Part shown: positions 1-10,877 of the stretch, in pieces | How positions within the stretch are numbered: position 1 is the first letter of the stretch | Layout: every line of letters begins with the position of its first letter | Assembly: GCA_035079385.1 (NCBI GenBank) | Contig: JAVHKY010000044.1 | Location: 1,240,001-1,304,000, forward strand | Length of the DNA stretch: 64,000 nt | Direction of reading: 5' to 3' | Origin: Aspidiotus rigidus | Taxonomy: Eukaryota; Arthropoda; Insecta; Hemiptera; Diaspididae | The notes under the pieces: generated by a model | Databases searched by the model: none | What the model was told of the DNA's origin: nothing | Seen by the model: the letters and a program-made list of their open reading frames with translations, nothing else | Position numbers and translations under genes: made by a program

Positions 1-738
1 TTTGGACTCTTAGAAGAAGTAATGGGAATTTGATTGGTTTTCTAAAATTAATGGAAAAAGACTTTGGATAAAATCTGATAGCAAAAAATTAAACCTATGG
101 TATCGAATTTAGTTGATGTTTCTTTTTTCAAATTATTTTTCTGTACTGTTTTTGGTTGTATGATGTTATCAGTCAACTATGTTCACTTTTAAAAATTTGA
201 ACAGAAAATTAAGATACGAAAATGTAGTCGATTTGAGTGGCGCATAAAAAATATAATAGAACGTCTAAACTTTTCATTGTAGAAAGTCAGCCTGCCGTTA
301 GTTATTTGCTGTACAGTTGTTTATCTTCATTGTAGTTTTGTTTCTTTGTTTTTTTAGTTGTCGTATTTCCCTCGAGCAAAGGAGACTATTAGGTTCGAAC
401 TCTGGTGCCTTATATCAACGAAAATACTTATTATAATATATTTTTTTTTAACCTAACCTTAACATGAATACCAAAAGTAATAAAAATAAATATCGTTAAT
501 AGTCACTGGGGATGTCTGGAAGTCGACTGATCGTATTTCGGATATTCAGATAAGCTAGGAACCTTAATACAATCGAATTCGTGTTGAGGTTTGTTTACCT
601 AAAATTGCAGCGATCACTCATCGACGATGATATAATACAAATAAATTGTTGGCTTACGACGAACGGTCCAGCGTCATCTTCTCCTAATTAGAATAAGAAG
701 AATTTAGTTGGTAATGGTAGAGTGGGGGTTGGTTTTAA

Positions 739-1053
739 CAGGGAACCTGTTTTATGTTTCTTTTTTTTTTTAAATTGACCGTCCAACGTCCGGCCAAAAT
801 GGACTTTAAAAAATTTTCCTTCTTTATTTATTCAATAATTAATTGATAATTTATTTATTTATTTAGTTTCTTTCTTCCTTTCTTTCTTTATATGATAGAA
901 GGAAATTTTAGAGAATAGCTGTTTTCTCAATTCAGTTCCACACTACCCTAGAGATCGGATTGACAGTGCGTTTTTTTATAGTGGTTTCCCCAATAGGCCT
1001 ATAAAACTCACCTTATTACTAAAACAAATTCGACCCGTAGAACAGGTTCCCTG
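739..1053. repeat. Inverted-repeat element, CAGGGAACCTGTT ends
   Basis: The left end reads CAGGGAACCTGTTTTAT and the right end AACAGGTTCCCTG, so the two ends are inverted copies 315 bp apart. The interior is AT-rich and has no coding frame. A similar pair with almost the same spacing lies at 7299-7614, but the interiors do not match. I see no clear target duplication, so a MITE or foldback identity is only inferred. Confidence 0.4.
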
Positions 1054-3679
1054 TGTTCCTCGTTTGACATCGTTAAGGAAGCCTCAATTTTGATAATGAT
1101 TTGTTTATCTGACAATTATTTCGTGATTAATTAAATTATGTATTATTGAAGAAAAACAATTTTAATAGCGCTCACTGATAAAGGAAAAAAAAAATCATCG
1201 AGACAAACCAGTTCACTTTACGGTATTTTGGTCGGTTTTACGTACTTCGCCCCTTCAATTAGTTTGCTTGTAAAATCTATTTGAACTTCTTAAGAACCAA
1301 GAGTATATGACCCTCTTTTTGAGTTGAGGGTGATATACCGATTCTGATCCTTCATATTCTATAGAAAGGTGTGGTATTGAAAGACCCATACAAGTTTAGG
1401 GAAAATGTTTCTGTATCAGCGATTGCAGCAACCTGCAGTCGTCTGTCGCATACCGAATGACATTATTGCAGGATGGGTGAACTTGAAAGTGCCCTTTATA
1501 AAACCACCATCGTATTCGTTATTTATTCTTCGAGTCTGAGGCGGTACAAAGATTGTATTGAACTGGTTGCTAATACACCTGAAACCCAAAAGCTCGAGTT
1601 GGGATTTGGTAAGGTGTTCAGAATTTTCGTACCGCGACGTTGAGTCGATCCGTCAATTTACGTGCTCGCTCGAAATTCTTTTGTTTTCACATCCGAGGAC
1701 TGTATTATTCTATGGCGTAGCATTTGTCTTGAAATATCTTAGAACTACTCGAGATACATCTAATGCGGGAGTCGAGACCAAACCTTGTTTTTCTTTTAAG
1801 TCCGTCTCTCCAAAAAACCTCTTTTATTTTTCTTGTGTTTATCTTTGTCATCTTCTGTTTTTTTTCCTTTCCAGTGCCTGTTTACGAAAATAACTTCTTT
1901 GAACCTAAAACTCGATACCTGTTAAAAGGCACATCTCAGCTGTATATTTCTTCGTCAGAGCTGAAATATCCCTTTAAAGTCTTCAGACTGTGTGATGGAA
2001 AATTTCGGTTGAAAATTCTAGCTTAGTTGTTTGTTTGGTTTTCGAGTGATGAGGTATCATGCATATGGCGAACACTCTTGTTTTCAGGTTTCAAATTTTT
2101 TAGAGCTACCTATTGTTTCCTGTTTTACCATCAGTGTATGATTTTCGAACAAAAACTAATGAGCCCATGTGTAATACATTAATTATCAGTTCAATGTTCT
2201 TACCTGCAGTATGTGTATATTTTTAAATGTGCAGAGGTAGTCAAAATGCGGCCGTGTGTAAATATTTGCGGATTTTCAATATGACGTTTTAACCAGCTGG
2301 TTATCTTGAAATTGAGGGAACAGTCGATCCAACTTTTTCGTTTCTAGCTTTATTTTTACTGAATTGACTTGAAATTACTGAATTACTTACATCTTCTTCG
2401 ATCTAAGCAAGTGATTGAATGCATCAGTAACTCATCTGAAATTAGTGTAGCAATTGTAGTAGGTTCTTCGTCGTGTTCCTCTAAATCAACGCTTATTGTT
2501 TTGACCGACGAGAAAGACCTCAGAACATCATGATCTGGCAAAATGAAAGATAATTTTGAAAATTCTCGTGTATTTCAACCTGCTAGGATGCCTTAGGAGG
2601 AGTTCCATCATTAAACCTATTTGAATTCTATCTATTGGACACGATTTTTAGTAAAAATTTCTAAGAGTATTTCTGCATTCGTTTTCTATTTTTCGCTAGA
2701 AATTCTTGTTCTCCTACAAATCGTTTGGAGTATCAGTTAGAACACGAATTAATTTGTTGCATCCGGAATGGCGTTTTATTAACCAAATTGATGGCGTAAA
2801 TATGCTAAAATCCCAAGAACATTATTTTTATTTTTTTTAGGTACCGTTCGTTTTACATGATTTTTTCATTCGTATCGGTATTATTTTTATTGTTGTCTCG
2901 AAACGTGACGTTAAATTGATAAGATAATGATGAAACCTACGCCTGATCTACGTTTATCCTTACAGTTTATAACTGTATATGAACAGTGAACACGGGTTAT
3001 CATTTGAACCTTAAATTCCATTCCAATAGATTATGAAGCCATACGATGGTGAAATAGGAACAACATTATTGTAAAGCTGCATTTATTTTGCCCCGGCTAT
3101 TAGAAAATATTTCAATGTGTTGCACAATGTTTATCCGAATATCATCGGATAGACAAAAAATAGTCTTCAAAAATGTTTTCTATATACGGTGTAAATGCGG
3201 CTTATCAGCTAATAGATTCTTTTACATCTAATGACAAACTTCGAAATTTCATGTGTGAAATACGATGATCGACTGTCTTGTAGGAATATTTCGCGTATGA
3301 GAATGACTTAGGTAGTTCCTATTTAAGCCATTGTTTTTCACCTCTTTTGAGACAACTAAGAACCAGGCTGAACTTCGCTCTTATTCAAGGTATTGTTTTA
3401 GAATTTAAGTCCCCCTCGTATTATATTCTATGGCTCGAAAGTAAAAATCTTTCAAGTCCAACCTGTGGGCTATGTATGATGGGAAGGGGACTTGGACCAT
3501 TTTTGCCAATGATGTTGGGCTTTAACCATTTTTGTTTTGGCTGGACATCATACGGCGCAACCCCCCATAAAACAAGTTCCCTGGTAAAAAGATCATTTTT
3601 AATGTCGTTATACGTATAGTTGCTCGATCCAGATCCCATAATTTTTGATTGCGTACATCAACCAGCTCAAGCGTCGTTG

Positions 3680-4300
3680 TGACGTCATTAACATCCGTGA
3701 CATCTAGTATACATATTTTAAGCTAACTAACTTCCGGTGACTCACTCTTGGTCAGGTATTGTGAGCTTACTATTCTGGGTCAAGTCAAAGATTCCTCGCA
3801 ATTTTTTTGGTGGATGAAGAGGAAGATCAACTCAGACTTGGACCCGCAGATTTCCAAGACAGCTGGTGTGCCGATGCCGGTACAAACATTAAAAATAGGA
3901 AATCTAGCCGCAAACTCGCGAATTTTCGATAGTGGATGAAGGCACAGTAAAGACATCAACTAGTTACAACCGCTTTGTGACGTGACGTCTAGTATACATC
4001 TTCTAAGGCTAACTAGCTCTCGATGACTCACTCGCTCCGCTCCTTCGTCCTCATTTTCGGTCTGGTTTAGAAAGCTAACTATTCTGGGTCAAATAACAGA
4101 TTCCTTGCAAATTTTCTGGGAGGAAAGGAAGATCAACTCAGACTTGGATCCGTAGATTTCCAATAGATGGCTGGGACGCCGATGCCGCTAAAGATATTGA
4201 AAAGAGGAAACCCAGTCCTAAACTAGCCAATTTTCGATAGAAACATCAGGCAGTTCAAACCTCCTTGTGACGTCATCAGCTTGGATTTGCCTAGGACGTT
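3680..4300. repeat. Two tandem copies of a ~300-bp TGACGTCA-bearing repeat
   Basis: Two diverged units are aligned with an offset of 309 bp: TATTCTGGGTCAA at 3771 recurs at 4080, followed in both by GAAGATCAACTCAGACTTGG and later AATTTTCGATAG. Each unit starts near a GTGACGT block, and a third start is seen at 4268. Related sequence with TGACGTCATCAGC appears at 41350-41620. This looks like an interspersed repeat family rather than regulatory CRE sites. Confidence 0.6.
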
Positions 4301-4499
4301 ATCAACATCCGTGACGTCATCAACACTCCGCTCTTTTTCTCTTTCGAACTAGCAGATTTATTAATTAGGTTTATTTATTTATGAAAAAATAGGGGACAAC
4401 TCGGCCTCGCGAATGTGCAATAGTCGCCTAGGTTAAAGCTAAAACTGCTCAATATCGAGAACTCAAACTCGCAGATTTCCAGATCAAATCGCCGAGACA

Positions 4500-4760
4500 A
4501 AGCGTAGAAATCCAGTATATTATTGTATGCTAAACCTAGTATATAGTCTAGTATTGATATAGTATTGGATGAGCCTAGTTTAAAGCTAGTATAGCCTAAT
4601 ATACTGTATCCTAGAACTGGGAAACGAGCGCAGTCTAAGATTAGTAGAGCGTCGCATAAACCTGGTGTAGGGCCTGTACACTGTATGATAAATCTCGTTT
4701 GTGCTAAGCCATAGGCTTAGTTTAAAGTCCAATGTAGCAAATTTAGATCTACTTTACAAC
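4500..4760. repeat. Degenerate CTAGTATA-type simple repeat
   Basis: Variants of CTAGTATAG, GCCTAGT and TTTAAAGCTAG recur in short irregular steps. The same wording (GCCTAGT, AGCCTAATA) reappears at 41500-41690, again beside TGACGTCA-bearing repeat, so the two belong to one composite repeat family. Confidence 0.45.
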
Positions 4761-5769
4761 TAGTAATAGCCTCATAAACTGCATGCGGAGACAGAAACTC
4801 GATTTTGGCCTCGTAGATCTCTGGATTGGGTCAAGGGTTCGAGATTCCAAGTCCATCAACGGAGGGGGGTAACTCGGTCTCGCGGATTTTCATTAGTGGA
4901 ATGCGATTGTGTGCCGGTAAAGACCTGAAGTAAAGCTGTTCGGGAATGTCTTGAGTCAAACTGGATGGTATTCCGACCGAGTGGCTATTTTATCTCAGGT
5001 CTGGACAGAGTCTCTTCTATATGAGGTTTCATCAGTATACTCGTGCAAAATTTTTGTATTAAAAAGATTCAAAACTTACTACTCTTGTCTTTCTCATCTC
5101 ATCTTCCTCACCCCTCAACTTGAACTGATGTTGTTGACTCCTGACCATGCAAAACCCTCACTCACTTAACTAATCCCGCATTCATACTCGTACAAACACT
5201 ATTACTCTTCTTGACACCAGTTTCCTTTTTCTGGAATCCGAGCCATATGAACCTTTCGATGATACCGAAGATCACCTTCTGTTCCTTAATTTCTGACACT
5301 GTACTCACTCCGGCCCATTATTGATCCCTAATTCACGACTCCTAAAAAACTCATCATTCAAACAAATTTGAAACAATTGACAACAAAACGGCGCGGCCCC
5401 GTGACCTTTCTCTACTTGAATTATGAATCATTCTCACTCGTCTTAGAATCGGTTACACACGTGTCTCACCCATTCTCATCTTCTTCCAGGTCTATCCTCT
5501 CCCTCCTTTATGCCAGTACTGCCAATATTACGGCATATCTGTTGCTGTTCTTGGAAATATAATATGTATGTCTCATCTCAATCTGTTTCTTCACGTTTTC
5601 CATCCACCCTTTGTAACAATTCCGATACGGTCACCAACTCTCAAGGTTATTGGTATTCCAATAACTTCTACCATCTACTGTAGTCTCTAATCCTCTCATA
5701 TTTCCTACTCCTACTTTCACAAACTTCCCGCATTCGTGCTGATAACCCGCAGAGTAGTTGAGAAGCTCG

Positions 5770-6045
5770 CAGGGTTGCCACTTTCTGGAAATCCGGGAAA
5801 AGTCAGGGAAAGTCAGGGAATTTTGTTAATCATGGAAAAGTCGGGGAATTTTAAAAGTTTCAAGGAAAGTCAGGGAATTTTTCCCAAATATATCAAAAAA
5901 AGTTGAAGCTGAAAATTTTTTTCTACCTTCTCTTTCTTGGTGAGCTTTTTTTTTTTGCTTTTCAGTGGATATTGTGATCTGGAAAAATCTGAAAAAGTCA
6001 AGAAAAAATCAGGGAATTTCATCTTCAGAAAAAAGGGTAACCCTG
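5770..6045 (+). repeat. GTCAGGGAATTTT short-unit repeat
   Basis: Phrases such as AAAGTCAGGGAA and GTCGGGGAATTTT recur about eight times with irregular spacing, starting after TCTGGAAATCCGGG and ending near AAAAATCAGGGAATTTC. It has no coding potential. Repeats of this wording are dispersed in many invertebrate genomes. Confidence 0.5.
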
Positions 6046-6797
6046 AGCTCGTGTAAAATAATTGATTCGTAAAATTTACCCTGTGTTTAATTTAGGAAAA
6101 ACGATGATAATGAGAATTTCTCAAGTCTGACGAAAACTTCATTTAGAACTTGGGAATTAAAACGTTTACGGTTTTACGAAAACATTGACAATTCTTTTGG
6201 TAGGGTGAAAGAAAGGAAAATTCGCTCTGGGCTCTCTTGATTGTACGAGATGGGTGAAGTTTTCGAACTTCTAGTGGAATCACAAAAAATTTCTATATTT
6301 CTCCCAAAATCTGTCTTCAGAGCACTACTACTCCTATACTTGTACGTAGCCCCTTCCCCTTCTACCAACTACTTAAGAGTATTCAAGGTGATTATTGATC
6401 TGATGCGGCGGTCTCTGTTTGTCGCAAACGTATATAATGATAATCGTGCATCGTTGATTAAATCGTTGACCAAGTTGAAGGTACTTCGTTACTATGTAGA
6501 GTATAGACGTACCTAATGAAAAAGGATACTAACGATTACTTCGACTCGAATAATTAAGAGTAAACTATGTATGTTCTGTGCAAATTGTACGTTTATACGG
6601 CACGACGATTTGTACTGTATTAAGCTGCGCAGTTGTTCATACAATTGCGCATTTTCCGTTCTGATGGTCAGCGGGTAGGGTGACATGTGGCTATTACGTT
6701 CATGAATTAAAAATTCTCACCACTTGTAATTATAATTTTTTTACTTATCGAAATATCTTGTACAAAAGCTTATTACTCGTATCATTTTGTGTTACAG

Positions 6798-9700
6798 TTT
6801 TGTTCATTGTTGAGTGCTTGCTTCGGATTCCTGACTGTAGTAGGCTGCGCCATTTCTGGTATTTGGCTCCTTTATATGATCGTGATGACAGTTTTCCTAT
6901 CACCTGGCATCTATATACATGTACTGCCACCGTCGTTGAAAACGTCTCTTAGGCAGTATTTCCACGAATTTGTAACGATCTCATCGTTAGTCGGTAAGTT
7001 CGTTTAACCAGTTCAATGCTAACAAAGTGGTTAAATCTTGCGAGCATAAAGAGAATCAGACTCTTCTAAGGTTGTTCCCTTGCCTCCTACATCTCTGATG
7101 TAGCCGTCAGTCTCTCAATCGACAGTGTAAATGGAGATTTTATTTCAAGCTCTAAATCGTTTGAAAAATTTTATCCTGTGGGGAGTCTGACTTTGAAAAA
7201 TTTAAAGGAGAAAAGAGTTGGGCTCTGCTCGCACAGTAAATTACATGAAGGTAAATGTAAAACTCACGGGTTCTGTAACGGAGTTGGACGAGGGGTGGCA
7301 GGAAACCTGTTTTATGGGGTATGCGGGGACTAAAAAATGTAGATTGTGACGTCACAAGGCTGACGTATGACGTCATCCAATTTCAACGTTATAAGTCCCG
7401 TCCCTCAAGCTGTATATGATGCGAGGGGAACTTCAAAGAAAAACTGACCTACGACGTCATCAAACTGTACCGTCGCAGGCCCCGCCCCCAAGCTATATGT
7501 GATAGAAGAGGGATTTAAGGGATTTAGAAAATTTTCGAGCTCCGAGCTTTGCCGACCGGGCGGACAACAAACATTTTTTCCGAACCCCCTCCCCCCGATA
7601 AAACAGGTTTCCTGTTAAAATGATTGTGAGAATAACATTTACCGTTGTGTAATTTACAATGCGAGTAGAGCCGAACCCTTTCACTTTAATCTGCACGGAA
7701 AAACTTCTCTTCATTTTGAGACTTGGAAAAATATCGCATTTTGCACTGCTGTAAGTATGAGACTTGAAAAAATTTCGACTTCTGGGGCATACATATTAGG
7801 AATAGAATTTAGAATGTAAGCCTTTATCAAGGCGAGCTGCGAAAAATTTTAAAGTCCGATCCAATTATGAGGAAGAGAACTCGGAAGAAATCTACCGTAG
7901 TAAAAGACTCAAATTTTGAATCATGAACTTCTCTTGAGGGGAGACCTTTGGGACATACGTGTGGGAGGAATGTGATTTGGAAAATGTGTAGCCGTATACC
8001 CATCAAATGTGGAATTTCGAAAATTTTCGTTAAACAGGTTCCCTACTTTCCTTGATTAATGTAATGATAGTAGATTTTTATGTAGAAATTTGATGACACC
8101 CCTGAAGACGGCTGGTTGATAAATGTTTCCAAAAAAGGTTCGTTCTACGAGTATTTTTAAAAATATGCATAAATTCTGTTATTATTTTTTGACAGTTGGC
8201 TTACATTCGGAGGAAGATGATGAATACGTACCAGAACTTTCGGACAAGAATTTAGACGAAGCATACGCTCATGTGTTCCAATTAAACGACCCAGAAAACG
8301 ACTTTTTATCGATTGACAAGGGTAAGTGCTCTCTATACCGCCGAAAAACAATCCAAGGTTTTGTGTCGGCTATACTACGAGATTGAAACAAAGAAGTGTA
8401 CTCTTAAATGATTGTCAGATTACAGAAAACCACAATAAACACAGCCGCTGAGCACTTTCGGTTAAACAATCATCTTCAGAGAGCGACTGATCCCAACATC
8501 AACGAAAACAGAGGAAATCAACTCGAAAATCATAGCGAGTCATCGAAATGTGAATCAGTCCAATCAATTAAAATACTAGGTCTTCCTATGGAGGTAGCCT
8601 CCATCCCCCTTTTTGAACTTATAGGCATTTTCAACTAAATGATCCAACGTTTTCTGCTATCTGGGTGTGAATCTCTGGGGAGGAAGGTGGTGGAATCAAG
8701 ATATTTCCTAGTAAGCCTCCTCCGGGCGATCAAGTCGATGTCCACCCTGACCTGATTCATTCTACTCTGGTCAGGTGCTTGATCGTCTTACGTTCCTTCT
8801 GGAAAGTATCCTGACTCAAGGGAGTATGAGTCAATCGATGAATCAAGCTATCGAAAGCAGCGATCTTGTGTGCAGCAGGACAATTGCAATGTGGGTCGAA
8901 GTTTCTTTTCTATGCCCAAACTCATGGACGCCATCTCTATCAAACATGGACAAATCCAGAAAGTTATTAAAGCGCCACCAACTTTCAGAGTGAATTTTAT
9001 GGAAGGGTATTGGCTATTTGAATATACAAAAAACTCACTCAGGCGTTCTGCAGGACCGGTCCACACGCTTAAAATGAGGTTTACGTATCTGTGCCAATCA
9101 AATACATGATTCAAAAGCACCTGGCCCGAAGACAACAAATCAATCTCAAATTTTGTTATAAACACTTCTGAAGTAAGCGAATCCAAAAGGGAACCAATAG
9201 GAATCCCCACTTCTTCAGGGAACTCGAAAAATTTCCCTTCAAATCTCCCTTCCCAGAGATTCACACCCAGATAGCAGGAAACGTTGGATTAGACTTCCTC
9301 TCTTGGGGAAATTTTCTTTGCATTTGGACCGTGTCCTCCGTTCTTTTGGGTTCCGGCCGGCCTTCTAAAACCCCAATAATGTAAAAAGTTCATTTATGAA
9401 ATTAAAGGGCCCTATTCCTCTAGCCGAGAAGAGTAGTGTATACAGTGTGGCCTGCAACGATTGTTCTGGAGTCTATGTAGAAATTACTGGCCGTCAGCTC
9501 CACATAAGAATCGCTGAGCATAAAAAGACGTGGGAGAAGAGTAACTTGGGTGAGTCGGCCTTTGTCCGTCATTTAATTGAAATTGCCCATAAGTTCAAAG
9601 AAGGGTCTGGAGACCTCCTCCATAGGCAGACCTCCTATTTTGAACGTAAGGGCTTCGAAAATTATTGAAATTATACGATACCAACGAAGACATCATCGTT

Positions 9701-10877
9701 TTAACAGGTATATTCCTGCTAAGGGTTTGATGATTCACATTTCGATGACTCGCTGGTTCAATCATGATTTCCTCTGTTTTCGTTGATGTTGGGATCAGTC
9801 GCTCTTTGAAGATGGTTGTTAACCAAAAGTGCTCGGCGGCTGTGTTTATTGTGGTTTTCTGTAATCTGATACTCATATAAGAGTACACTTCTTTGTTTTA
9901 ATATGTACAACCATAAAATTCAGGAACTCATTGATTTTAGCTACATATACATACCATACTTTGAAAAAAATTTTCGTTATCATAATGCCCTTTTTTTGTT
10001 TTCATTTATCTCTATTTTTTTTCGATATTATCGAAAGTCCGGGCGCGCACCGAAGGGAGCGGCCAGGGGAGCTGAAGCTTCCACTTGAGCTCGAAAAATG
10101 TTGAATAAATTATCACCATTATCGAATAGTAATTCATTTTTTCGTCAGTTTTTTTTTTTTCAAGGGTAGGAATAGACCATCCCCCCCGAAAAGTTTTGTG
10201 TACGCGCCTGGTATTGTCGACGAAGTATGAGTTTCCCTGGCAGAAAAATGAATACAAGTTGATGTTTCCAAAATTGTGAGATTTTTTTTGAAAGTGGCCT
10301 GAATCAGCTGCTTGAAAATCCGTTCCATATTTTCATGTAAATATTTTTGTTTTACTCTCCGAACTCGATATTCATATTATTCTTTATCTTTACTCCTCTA
10401 GATGAACTTCTGGTACCCAGTCTAGATACTTTACAATCGTTTGACGAGTCTAGTCTAGATGATTTAGATCGTCTAATCTCGTCTGCGGATCCGAATCTCG
10501 AATTTTCGGAAGACGGCTCCGACTCATCGGAAGCGTCGATGAAATTTTCAGGGGAACATTTCGAGAACAGCGAGGATGATCCCGAAATTTCGTCAGGGGA
10601 GGAAAACGAAACAGCTTTTCTGCCGGATGCTCAGCCTCGAAGAGGAGCACATAACCTTTCAGGTGCTAGAGTGAGCTCGCTGGTTACCAGTGTGGTGGGA
10701 AATATCCCCAACTGGAATCAACTAAGCCGAAACTGGTTTCCACTAATGACGGGACCGTCTTCCTCAACCGGCGATCAAACGAAGTCCTGTACGAACTCTG
10801 CGCCACCGATGATTAAGAATTCTACAAATAACACTGACGACGAATTTGAGTTCATAAATAAATCCGATATCGAATAA
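6798..10877 (+). CDS. FAM134/RETREG-family ER-phagy receptor, last three exons
   Basis: Exons seen are 6798-6993, 8196-8321 and 10402-10877 (stop TAA), joined in phase 1 at both introns, giving the last 265 residues. FAM134 proteins are reticulon-homology ER membrane receptors that curve ER tubules and link them to Atg8/LC3 for ER-phagy. Exon one encodes the second membrane hairpin (FCSLLSACFGFLTVVG, then a hydrophobic stretch and a Pro-Gly turn). It aligns with the segment of human FAM134B that starts FCLLVCSVCTFFTILG. The rest is an acidic, Ser-rich disordered tail ending in DDEFEFINKSDIE, a LIR motif (core FEFI) at the place where FAM134B has DDFELLDQSEL. The 5' exons with the first hairpin were not found. 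The last intron carries Penelope fragments. An AATAAA at 11402 could end the mRNA. Confidence 0.85.
7299..7614. repeat. Inverted-repeat element, CAGGAAACCTGTTTTAT ends
   Basis: It starts CAGGAAACCTGTTTTATGGGG and ends with the inverse, CCCCGATAAAACAGGTTTCCTG, 316 bp in all, within a FAM134 intron. The interior has several TGACGTCA palindromes. Single ends of the same kind occur near 3570 and 8034, so this is one member of a local repeat family. No clear target duplication is visible. Confidence 0.45.
8386..9290 (-). mobile_element. Penelope-like element fragment, minus-strand copy
   Basis: Read on the minus strand, about 9264-8848 encodes a Penelope reverse-transcriptase segment: FFEFPEEVGIPIGS, then WHRYVN where active copies have RYVDD. 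The frame then breaks and continues as RKYLDST...DSRKRWI near 8640-8720. After that the copy jumps to a 3' end at 8386, so the GIY-YIG endonuclease is deleted. Its 3' end (8386-8560) is the inverse of the right-hand copy's end at 9720-9898. It is 5' truncated and dead, and lies in a FAM134 intron. Confidence 0.75.
9246..9898 (+). mobile_element. Penelope-like element fragment with GIY-YIG domain, plus-strand copy
   Basis: It begins with the same DSRKRWI-coding segment that ends the left copy (9246-9290 is the inverse of 8638-8682). It runs through the linker to a GIY-YIG endonuclease at 9396-9668: VYSVACNDCSGVYVEITGRQ followed by LHIRIAEHKK, the CxxC...Y.G.T.R...R..EH pattern of Penelope elements. 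The second Gly of the usual Y-x-G is Glu here. It has no reverse transcriptase. It ends at ACACTTCTTTGTTT (9898), facing away from the left copy. Confidence 0.8.

Larger units (their letters stand above)
1..6797. other. Repeat-rich region without a supported exon
   Basis: No open frame here aligns with a protein family I recognise, and none has convincing splice sites at both ends. The 5' exons of the FAM134 gene that ends at 10877 should lie here or upstream of the window, but I could not find the first membrane hairpin. The stretch holds an inverted-repeat element, a tandem repeat of about 300 bp, CTAGTATA-like simple sequence and a GTCAGGGAA repeat, listed separately. Confidence 0.5.

Noticed and set aside
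375..410. GGTTCGAACTCTGG and a similar GGGTTCGAGATTCC near 4830, considered as tRNA genes
   Set aside because: The B-box-like words lack a matching A box, acceptor stem and T stem, so they are not tRNAs.
3680..4330. TGACGTCA palindromes as CREB/ATF regulatory sites
   Set aside because: They recur as part of an interspersed repeat (also near 7350, 41355 and 53570), so repeat descent explains them better than promoter function.
5770..6045. GTCAGGGAA repeat considered as a CRISPR-like or satellite array
   Set aside because: Units are short, irregular and degenerate, with no constant repeat-spacer pattern.
6174..6516. Frames just upstream of the FAM134 exon, considered as its missing first hairpin
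   Set aside because: Neither strand shows the Trp-rich first hairpin or the NPGK junction of FAM134, and the splice ends do not fit.
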